From: Lachnospiraceae bacterium
Lineage (GTDB): Bacteria; Bacillota; Clostridia; Lachnospirales; Lachnospiraceae
Reading direction: 5' to 3'
NCBI GenBank assembly: GCA_017443685.1
Contig: JAFSYD010000002.1
Span: 1 to 5,576, forward strand
Length of the DNA: 5,576 nucleotides
The translations under genes and the position numbers were made by a program. This document shows positions 1 through 4,858 of the stretch, in pieces. Position 1 is the first letter of the stretch, and each line of letters starts with the position of its first letter. The notes beneath the pieces are model-generated. The model saw only the letters and a list, made by a program, of their open reading frames with translations. It had not been told where the DNA came from and did no database searches.

Positions 1-406
1 AGCAGCTTACGTACGCCTGCGGACAGGAAGTGACCATTTCCTTTACCCCACATCTGGTGCCGATGAACCGCGGCATCCTGGTGACGTAATACGCGTCGCT
101 TAAGCCAAAGACTGACGGCACGCTGCCGGATGCGTCCGATATCCGCGCGGCATATGAGAAATATTATAAGGACGAATACTTTATCCGTCTGCTGCCACAG
201 AACACCCCGCCCGAAACACGCTGGGTAGAGGGCAGCAACTTCGTCGATATCTCCTTTGCGATCGATGCGCGGACGAACCGCGTCATCATGATGGGCGCAC
301 TCGATAATCTCGTAAAAGGCGCGGCAGGACAGGCGGTGCAGAATATGAACCTGCTTTCGGCGAAGAAGAGACCGCGGGTCTTTCCCTCCCGCCGATGTTT
401 CCGTAA
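1..406 (+). pseudogene. argC: N-acetyl-gamma-glutamyl-phosphate reductase, C-terminal part, disrupted by a stop codon and a frameshift
   Basis: ArgC reduces N-acetyl-glutamyl-phosphate to the semialdehyde with NADPH in cytoplasmic arginine synthesis. Only the C-terminal third lies in the window; the NADP-binding domain and catalytic Cys would be upstream. Reading codons from base 3 gives family hallmarks: FTPHLVPMNRGIL (bases 42-80), then GSNFVDISFAID near 234-269 and MGALDNLVKGAAGQAVQNMN up to about 350. Two lesions are visible. A TAA at 87-89 sits between 'GILVT' and 'YASL', where the family reads straight through. After the Asn-Leu-Leu codons ending at 356, one base appears to be missing: restoring one T gives the family-like ending FGEEETAGLSLPPMFP with a TAA at 404-406. 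Uncorrected, the frame runs to TGA at 420-422. This is either a true pseudogene or two sequencing errors; the second lesion lies in a T run, a typical indel site. Family identity is very secure, its broken state less so. Confidence 0.85.
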
Positions 407-418
407 GCGGTGCAGGCG

Positions 419-991
419 ATGAAGGGACACACAGAAAAAAAGCCGGAAGGAATGCACAAAGGAGCCGATCCGAAAAATCCGCCGGTCCACACCCACATCC
501 GTCCGATGACGGCGCATGATTACGAAAAGGTCCATGCGCTCTGGCTTACCATCAAGGGCTTCGGCATCCGGAGCGTCGACGACTCCGAGGAGAACATCGT
601 CCGCTTTTTGCAGCGCAATCCGCACACGAGTATGATCGCAGAGGCAGACGGCGAGGTCATCGGCTCGATCCTCTGCGGACATGACGGGCGGACGGGCTGT
701 TTTTACCATGTCTGCGTACGCGAGGATATGCGGCGACGGGGCATCGGACTTTCTATGGTGGAGGCGGCGGTCGCGGCGTTAAAGCGGGAGCACATCTCCA
801 AGATCTCGCTGTTCGCGTTCGCCGACAACGTGATCGGCAACGCGTTCTGGGAGCACTGCGGATGGACGAAGCGGGATGATATGAATAATTACGAGTACGG
901 TCTGAATAAGGAAAACGTGACGACCTTCGTGACGGAACCGGCGAAGAAGGAAAAGAAATCAGGCGCACCGCCTGTGCCAGCAGAAGGATAA
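419..991 (+). CDS. GNAT-family N-acetyltransferase between argC and argJ
   Basis: This is a small GNAT-fold enzyme expected to move an acetyl group from acetyl-CoA to an amine; the substrate is unknown. With the ATG at 419 it has 190 residues. The fold starts at about residue 25 (THIRPMT strand), followed by the SVDDSEENIVRFL helix region, the AEADGEVIGSILCG hairpin (74-87), the YHVCV strand and the acetyl-CoA pyrophosphate loop RRRGIG (105-110, matching R/Q-x-x-G-x-G), then NAFWEHCGW (141-149), the usual late GNAT motif. Overall it resembles the YpeA-like group. About 20 C-terminal residues are rich in Lys, Pro and Ala and probably disordered. The start is uncertain: GTG at 410, ATG at 419 and ATG at 452 are all in frame and none has a well-spaced ribosome binding site. 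I chose 419 because it makes an ATGA overlap with the uncorrected argC frame. Its position between argC and argJ suggests co-transcription and perhaps a role in arginine synthesis, for example as a short acetylglutamate synthase, but that is inference. Confidence 0.88.
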   Translation: MKGHTEKKPEGMHKGADPKNPPVHTHIRPMTAHDYEKVHALWLTIKGFGIRSVDDSEENIVRFLQRNPHTSMIAEADGEVIGSILCGHDGRTGCFYHVCVREDMRRRGIGLSMVEAAVAALKREHISKISLFAFADNVIGNAFWEHCGWTKRDDMNNYEYGLNKENVTTFVTEPAKKEKKSGAPPVPAEG

Positions 992-1010
992 GGAAGAGAA
1001 AGCATAGGAA

Positions 1011-1017
1011 AAGGAGG
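1011..1017 (+). promoter_or_regulatory. Ribosome binding site of argJ
   Basis: AAGGAGG, a near-perfect complement to the 16S rRNA 3' end, lies five bases before the ATG at 1023. It is the strongest such site in the window and fixes the argJ start. Confidence 0.85.
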
Positions 1018-1022
1018 CATCC

Positions 1023-2246
1023 ATGCAGATCATCGAAGGCGGCGTAACAGCGGCAAAAGGCTTTTCGGCGGCAAATACCGCCGCAGGGATCAAATATAAA
1101 GACAGAGATGATATGGCTATGATCGCAAGCGACGTGCCTTGTGTTGTGGCCGGTACATACACGAAGAACGTGGTAAAAGCAGCCCCGGTCATCTGGGACC
1201 GCGCGATCACACGGGACAAAGGTGCTGCACAGGCGGTGGTCATCAACGCCGGCATCGCGAATGCCTGCACCGGCACGGAAGGGATGGAAGCCTGCCAAAG
1301 GACGGCGGCTTGTGCGGCAAAGGCGCTTGACCTTAAGGCGGATGACGTGCTGGTGGCGTCCACCGGAGTGATCGGCATGCAGCTTCCCGTGGATAAGCTC
1401 GAAAGCGGCATCCGCGCGATGGCACCGCAGCTGTCGAAACACATTGACGCCGGACATAAGGCGGCGCGAGCCATTATGACGACGGATACGAAGCCGAAGG
1501 AAGCGGCAGTGACGGTCGATATTGACGGCGTTGCCGTGACGGTCGGCGGGATGTGCAAGGGCAGCGGAATGATCCATCCGAATATGGGAACCATGCTTTC
1601 GTTCATCACAACCGATGCCGCGATCACAAAGGAGCTTTTGCAAAAGGCCTTATCCGATACGGTAGAGGACACCTACAATATGATCTCGGTGGACGGCGAT
1701 ACCTCGACGAACGACACCTGCGTGGTGCTTGCGAACGGCCTTTGCGGCAATCCCGTGATCGATCGGGAGGGCAGGGACTACGAGACTTTTAAAGAGGCGC
1801 TTTCCTATGTGAACGAAACGCTCGCGAAAAAGATGGCGGGCGACGGCGAGGGCGCGACGGCGCTCTTTGAAACGAAGGTCATCGGAGCAAGGAATAAAGA
1901 GGAGGCGAAGATACTGGCCAAATCCGTCATCACCTCCAATCTTACCAAAGCGGCGATCTTCGGGCACGACGCGAACTGGGGACGCATCCTTTGCGCGCTC
2001 GGATACGCGGGCGTGGAATTCGACCCGGAGGCGGTGGACATTACGGTGACAAGCGCGGCCGGAACGATTTCCCTTGTAAAGTGTGGCGTCGCCTGTGATT
2101 ACAGCGAAGAGGAAGCGACAAAGATCTTAGGCGAGGAAGCGGTCACGGTCATCTGTGATATGAAGCAAAATGACGGAACGGCGTGTGCGTGGGGCTGCGA
2201 TCTGACCTATGATTATGTGAAGATCAACGCGGATTATCGTTCCTGA
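1023..2246 (+). CDS. argJ: ArgJ: glutamate N-acetyltransferase / amino-acid acetyltransferase
   Basis: ArgJ transfers the acetyl group from N-acetylornithine to glutamate, recycling it in arginine synthesis. Bifunctional members also make acetylglutamate from acetyl-CoA. The 407 residues match the usual family length and the gene is intact. Visible motifs are VVINAGIANACTG (72-84), ASTGVIG (112-118, with Thr-Gly 114-115 at the expected oxyanion hole), the self-cleavage region KGSGMIHPNMGTMLSFITTD (179-198) with nucleophile Thr190, GHDANWGRIL (314-323), and the typical ending INADYRS. The family cuts itself before the Thr to give alpha and beta chains; here the preceding residue is Gly189, where Ala is common. 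AAGGAGG at 1011-1017, five bases before the ATG, fixes the start. It lies 31 bases after the GNAT gene, so probably the same transcript. Sequence alone does not settle whether it is mono- or bifunctional. Confidence 0.97.
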   Translation: MQIIEGGVTAAKGFSAANTAAGIKYKDRDDMAMIASDVPCVVAGTYTKNVVKAAPVIWDRAITRDKGAAQAVVINAGIANACTGTEGMEACQRTAACAAKALDLKADDVLVASTGVIGMQLPVDKLESGIRAMAPQLSKHIDAGHKAARAIMTTDTKPKEAAVTVDIDGVAVTVGGMCKGSGMIHPNMGTMLSFITTDAAITKELLQKALSDTVEDTYNMISVDGDTSTNDTCVVLANGLCGNPVIDREGRDYETFKEALSYVNETLAKKMAGDGEGATALFETKVIGARNKEEAKILAKSVITSNLTKAAIFGHDANWGRILCALGYAGVEFDPEAVDITVTSAAGTISLVKCGVACDYSEEEATKILGEEAVTVICDMKQNDGTACAWGCDLTYDYVKINADYRS

Positions 2247-2276
2247 TCGTCACCGGCGAAAAAAATGATATAACAG

Positions 2277-2305
2277 TTGTCAAATACTCCGAAAAAGGGT
2301 ATAAT
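2277..2305 (+). promoter_or_regulatory. SigA/sigma-70-type promoter for the tRNA-Ala gene
   Basis: The -35 box is TTGTCA at 2277-2282 and the -10 box is a perfect TATAAT at 2300-2305, separated by exactly 17 bases. Transcription should start near 2312, about 32 bases before the mature tRNA. The promoter begins only 30 bases after the argJ stop codon. A near-consensus promoter is what one expects for a stable RNA gene. Confidence 0.85.
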
Positions 2306-2311
2306 AACAGG

Positions 2312-2337
2312 CGTCGGATCATTCTTTTGATCGGACG
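2312..2337 (+). other. Stem-loop in the 5' leader of the tRNA-Ala transcript
   Basis: CGTCGGATC (2312-2320) can pair with GATCGGACG (2329-2337) around the 8-base loop ATTCTTTT. Eight of nine positions are Watson-Crick pairs; the fifth is a G-G mismatch. The stem begins at the predicted first transcribed base and ends six bases before the mature tRNA. It is followed by AAAAG rather than a T run, so it is not a terminator. It may protect the 5' end or shape the precursor for RNase P; its function is unknown. Confidence 0.6.
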
Positions 2338-2343
2338 AAAAGT

Positions 2344-2415
2344 GGGGCGTTAGCGCAGCGGGAGAGCACCACACTGGCAGTGTGGAGGTCATGGGTTCGA
2401 ATCCCATATGCTCCA
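2344..2415 (+). tRNA. tRNA-Ala, anticodon GGC
   Basis: A 72-base cloverleaf can be drawn by hand. The acceptor stem GGGGCGT (2344-2350) pairs with ATGCTCC (2408-2414), the D arm is GCGC/GAGC (2353-2367), the anticodon stem CCACA/TGTGG encloses loop CTGGCAG with anticodon GGC at 2376-2378, the variable loop is AGGTC, and the T arm ATGGG-TTCGAAT-CCCAT is at 2391-2407. The third acceptor pair is G-U (G3:U70), the identity signal read by alanyl-tRNA synthetase, which agrees with the anticodon. The discriminator base is A (2415), followed by TTTTG, so CCA must be added after transcription. The D stem has a G-A opposition at positions 12-23. It reads GCC and probably GCU codons. Confidence 0.96.
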
Positions 2416-2432
2416 TTTTGTATCACAGTTAT

Positions 2433-2444
2433 GATATGCATATC
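2433..2444. repeat. Perfect 12-base palindrome in the tRNA trailer
   Basis: GATATGCATATC is its own reverse complement. It lies between the tRNA 3' end and the terminator. One such palindrome is expected by chance in a few kilobases, so a function is only a possibility. Confidence 0.4.
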
Positions 2445-2454
2445 CGGGTACAGG

Positions 2455-2503
2455 AAGCCATATCCTTTGTCCATACATCCGCGGACGGGAGATGGCTTTT
2501 TTT
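2455..2503 (+). terminator. Rho-independent terminator after tRNA-Ala
   Basis: AAGCCAT (2455-2461) pairs with ATGGCTT (2492-2498). The stem continues past an A-G mismatch with TCC/GGA (2463-2465 with 2488-2490), and an inner GTCC/GGAC pairing (2469-2472 with 2483-2486) closes a 10-base loop. A run of seven T (2497-2503) overlaps the 3' arm. It ends the tRNA transcript and, because no terminator is visible after argJ, perhaps arginine-operon readthrough as well. It also insulates the ddh promoter that starts 14 bases later. Confidence 0.8.
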
Positions 2504-2516
2504 ATACAAGATATAG

Positions 2517-2545
2517 TTGAAAAATCGTCTTAAAACCGCTATACT
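2517..2545 (+). promoter_or_regulatory. SigA/sigma-70-type promoter for ddh
   Basis: The -35 box TTGAAA (2517-2522) and -10 box TATACT (2540-2545) are separated by 17 bases. Transcription should start near 2552, giving an untranslated leader of about 52 bases before the ddh ATG. The promoter lies just after the tRNA terminator, so ddh and the genes behind it form a separate transcription unit. Confidence 0.8.
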
Positions 2546-2573
2546 TACACCATATTGTGTGCGAATGCGGTTT
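2533..2573. promoter_or_regulatory. Nested dyad over the ddh promoter, candidate operator
   Basis: Outer arms AAACCGC (2533-2539) and GCGGTTT (2567-2573) are exact inverted repeats. Between them lies ACAC-CATATT-GTGT (2547-2560), a second dyad with six of seven pairs matching. The two centres (2553 and 2553.5) almost coincide and fall on the predicted transcription start. The left outer arm abuts the -10 box. This geometry suits a dimeric repressor, or a hairpin near the transcript start. The regulator is unknown. Confidence 0.4.
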
Positions 2574-2590
2574 GGATCATTTATCAAAAA

Positions 2591-2596
2591 AAGGAG
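2591..2596 (+). promoter_or_regulatory. Ribosome binding site that decides the ddh start
   Basis: AAGGAG lies seven bases before the ATG at 2604. The frame is open back to 2517, but that extension coincides with the promoter and precedes the predicted transcription start, so 2604 is the real start. Confidence 0.85.
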
Positions 2597-2603
2597 AACA
2601 ACC

Positions 2604-3575
2604 ATGAAAATCGGAATCTTAGGCTACGGCAATCTGGGGCGAGGCGTGGAAAAGGCGGTAAATGCCAATGCGGACATGGAGCTTGTCGCGGTATTTACGA
2701 GGCGTGACCCGGCGGGTGTCGCGATCGCAAGCAAAGGCGTTGCGGTACGCCATGTGGATGACCTTCAGTCGATGCAGGGCGAGATCGATGTCCTGATCAT
2801 CTGTGGAGGCAGCGCGACCGACCTCCCGGAAATGACGCCGAAGTACGCGGCGGACTATAATGTCATTGACAGCTTTGATACGCATGCGAATATTCCTGTG
2901 CATTTTGAGAATGTTGATAAGGCGGCGAAGGCAGCAGGCAAGATCGGCATCATTTCCTGTGGATGGGATCCGGGCATGTTCTCGGTGAACCGCCTCTATG
3001 CGACGAGCATTTTGCCGGACGGCGAAGCCTATACCTTCTGGGGCAGGGGCGTAAGCCAGGGACATTCCGATGCGATCCGGCGGATCGAGGGCGTCGCGGA
3101 TGCAAGGCAGTACACGGTGCCCGTTCCCGAAGCAGTGGAGCGCGTAAGGGCGGGAGAGAATCCTGCGCTTACCACGCGCGAGAAGCATACCAGAGAGTGC
3201 TTTGTAGTGGCAAAGGAAGGTGCGGACAAGGCGAAGATCGAAGAGGCAATCAAGACGATGCCGAACTATTTCGCGGACTATGACACAACGGTAACATTCA
3301 TTTCCCGGGAGGAGATGGATCGTGACCATGCGGGTCTGCCGCACGGCGGTTCCGTGATCTATTCGGGCAGCACGGGAGATAAAAAGCACGTGATCGAATA
3401 CAGCTTAAAGCTGGATTCCAATCCGGAATTCACCGGAGCAGTCTTAGCGGCATATGCACGCGCGGCATACCGGATGAACAAGGAGGGCGCAAGCGGCGCG
3501 AAGACGGTGTTCGACATCGCTCCGGCGTATCTGACCTCGCTTTCGGGTGACGAGATCCGGGCGCACTTCCTGTAA
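2604..3575 (+). CDS. ddh: meso-Diaminopimelate D-dehydrogenase
   Basis: Ddh catalyses the reversible NADPH-dependent reductive amination of tetrahydrodipicolinate to meso-diaminopimelate. This one-step route supplies lysine and peptidoglycan precursors in the cytoplasm. The 323 residues match the family length (about 320-326). Visible motifs are the nucleotide-binding GILGYGNLGR (4-13), the phosphate-side FTRRDP (31-36), CGGSATDLPE (67-76), DSFDTH (89-94), the SCGWDPGMFSVNR loop (118-130), FWGRGVSQGHSDAIRRIEGV (145-164), THRECF-like THR residues near 195-200, and LDSNPEFT (270-277). Recalled against the Corynebacterium glutamicum enzyme, these blocks align well, including the Trp, His and Asn of the substrate pocket, pointing to the classic DAP-specific type. 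It has its own promoter and heads a likely unit with the next two genes. The protein appears complete with no odd residues. Confidence 0.96.
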   Translation: MKIGILGYGNLGRGVEKAVNANADMELVAVFTRRDPAGVAIASKGVAVRHVDDLQSMQGEIDVLIICGGSATDLPEMTPKYAADYNVIDSFDTHANIPVHFENVDKAAKAAGKIGIISCGWDPGMFSVNRLYATSILPDGEAYTFWGRGVSQGHSDAIRRIEGVADARQYTVPVPEAVERVRAGENPALTTREKHTRECFVVAKEGADKAKIEEAIKTMPNYFADYDTTVTFISREEMDRDHAGLPHGGSVIYSGSTGDKKHVIEYSLKLDSNPEFTGAVLAAYARAAYRMNKEGASGAKTVFDIAPAYLTSLSGDEIRAHFL

Positions 3576-3631
3576 GAAATATGATCCGTATTTTCACGCC
3601 CCAAAGGACAGTCGGACGGATGTTTGGCACA

Positions 3632-3637
3632 AAAGGA
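3632..3637 (+). promoter_or_regulatory. Ribosome binding site of the aminotransferase gene
   Basis: AAAGGA lies eight bases before the ATG at 3646. It supports this start over an in-frame GTG at 3547 that would overlap the end of ddh and add 33 residues with no family resemblance. Confidence 0.6.
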
Positions 3638-3645
3638 ACACCATT

Positions 3646-4824
3646 ATGAAATTCGCTTCACGCCTGGACCGCTTCGGAAAGGAGATTTTTACCCTTCTCG
3701 ATGAAAAGAAGCTCGCGGTCGAACGCACAGGGAAAAAGATCTATAATATGAGCATCGGCACGCCGGACTTTGAGCCGCCGGGCTATGTGAAGGAAGCGTT
3801 AAAAAGCGCGGCGGACGAGCCGGACGCGTGGAAATATCCGCTTTACGACCTGCCGGAGCTTCTTGATGCGGTGTGCGCGTATTACGACAGGCGGTTTTCG
3901 GCTTCGATCAAAAAAGAGGAGATCACGAGTGTCTGCGGTACACAGACGGGACTCGGATATGTCTGCCTTGCCCTTTGTGACCCGCAGGATGTGGTGCTGC
4001 TTCCCGACCCTTGTTATCCGGGCTTTGAGGCAGCGGCATATATGGCAGACGCGGCGATCTCGTATTATCCGCTTTTGCGGGAGAATGCATTTCTGCCGGA
4101 TCTTGCCGGTATTGATGAAGCGACGGCTAAGGCGGCAAAGCTGATCATTATTAACCTGCCGTCAAACCCGGTGGGCGCGGTCGCGCGGGAAGGCATTTAC
4201 GAAGAACTGATCGCGTGGGCAAAGGAATACGACGTCTGCGTTATCCACGACAACGCGTACAGTGATATCATTTATGACGGGAATACGGGCGCAAGCTTCT
4301 TATCTTTTCCCGGAGCGAAGGAGGTCGGCGCGGAGTTTTTCTCCCTGTCGAAGTCCTTTAACGTAACCGGCGCGCGGATCGGGTTTCTGATCGGGAGAAA
4401 GGATGTGGTGGATGCCGTGCGCATGTTCCGTGAACACGTGGATTTCGGGATGTTCATTCCCTTGCAGCGGGCGGCGATCGCGGCATTATCCGCTGACGGC
4501 GATGACACAAAGAGGCAGTGCGCCGTTTACGAGGAGCGGCGGGACATTTTATGTGCGGGCTTGCGCGAATTGGGCTGGGACGTTCCCGATTCGGGGGGAA
4601 GCATGTTCGTCTGGGCGCCGTTGCCGGATGGATTTTCCGACAGTATGGCCTTTTGCCTTGCGCTGTTGGAAAAGACGGGTGTCCTGTGTGCACCGGGCGC
4701 AAGCTTCGGACCGCATGGCGAGGGTTATGTGCGGTTTGCCCTTGTCATCGATAAAGAAGAGATTAAGGCTGCACTTGCCGGGATAGCAAACAGTGGGCTG
4801 CTGCAAAAATGCCGTATAATCTGA
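3646..4824 (+). CDS. PLP-dependent aminotransferase, class I/II (fold type I)
   Basis: This enzyme moves an amino group between an amino acid and a 2-oxo acid using pyridoxal phosphate. It has 392 residues, the usual length. Motifs follow family order: MSIGTPDFEPP (35-45), YPLYDLPELLDAV (64-76, the substrate-domain YxxxxG-like block), CGTQTGLGYVCLAL (97-110, cofactor phosphate region), NLPSNPVGA (170-178), HDNAYSDIIYD (201-211, with Asp202 and Tyr205 facing the cofactor), SLSKSFNVTGARIGF (233-247, with Lys236 forming the Schiff base) and YVRFAL (361-366, with Arg363 the expected carboxylate binder). Substrate specificity is not readable. Relatives are labelled aspartate, alanine or LL-diaminopimelate aminotransferase. 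The ddh neighbour makes a DAP or lysine link tempting; the following dehydrogenase suggests an oxo-acid link instead. It sits 70 bases after ddh with no terminator between, so is probably co-transcribed. Confidence 0.93.
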   Translation: MKFASRLDRFGKEIFTLLDEKKLAVERTGKKIYNMSIGTPDFEPPGYVKEALKSAADEPDAWKYPLYDLPELLDAVCAYYDRRFSASIKKEEITSVCGTQTGLGYVCLALCDPQDVVLLPDPCYPGFEAAAYMADAAISYYPLLRENAFLPDLAGIDEATAKAAKLIIINLPSNPVGAVAREGIYEELIAWAKEYDVCVIHDNAYSDIIYDGNTGASFLSFPGAKEVGAEFFSLSKSFNVTGARIGFLIGRKDVVDAVRMFREHVDFGMFIPLQRAAIAALSADGDDTKRQCAVYEERRDILCAGLRELGWDVPDSGGSMFVWAPLPDGFSDSMAFCLALLEKTGVLCAPGASFGPHGEGYVRFALVIDKEEIKAALAGIANSGLLQKCRII

Positions 4825-4858
4825 GCAGGGCGGCATACGGATCAGCCGGAGAAATACA

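Noticed and set aside
87..89. Recoding of the argC stop as an unusual amino acid
   Set aside because: TAA is not a selenocysteine or pyrrolysine codon, and every other gene here uses TAA or TGA as an ordinary stop.
351..362. Programmed -1 ribosomal frameshifting to rescue argC
   Set aside because: The site CTG-CTT-TCG does not form a slippery heptamer in the correct frame, no downstream pseudoknot is evident, and the separate TAA at 87-89 would still stop translation.
753..1672. Two long open frames on the minus strand (up to 296 residues) opposite the GNAT and argJ genes
   Set aside because: They lie antisense to well-supported genes, have no recognisable motif and are rich in Arg, His and Ser, as expected of shadow frames in GC-rich coding DNA.
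2517..2603. A 29-residue N-terminal extension of ddh
   Set aside because: It would start at the TTG of the -35 box, before the predicted transcription start, and the ATG at 2604 has a proper ribosome binding site and family-typical N-terminus.
2619..3389. A 256-residue minus-strand open frame opposite ddh
   Set aside because: It mirrors the ddh codon pattern, has no domain I recognise, and ddh on the other strand is unambiguous.
3584..3621. Inverted repeat ATCCGT/ACGGAT between ddh and the aminotransferase gene, considered as a terminator
   Set aside because: The stem is only six pairs with a 26-base loop and has no T run after it.
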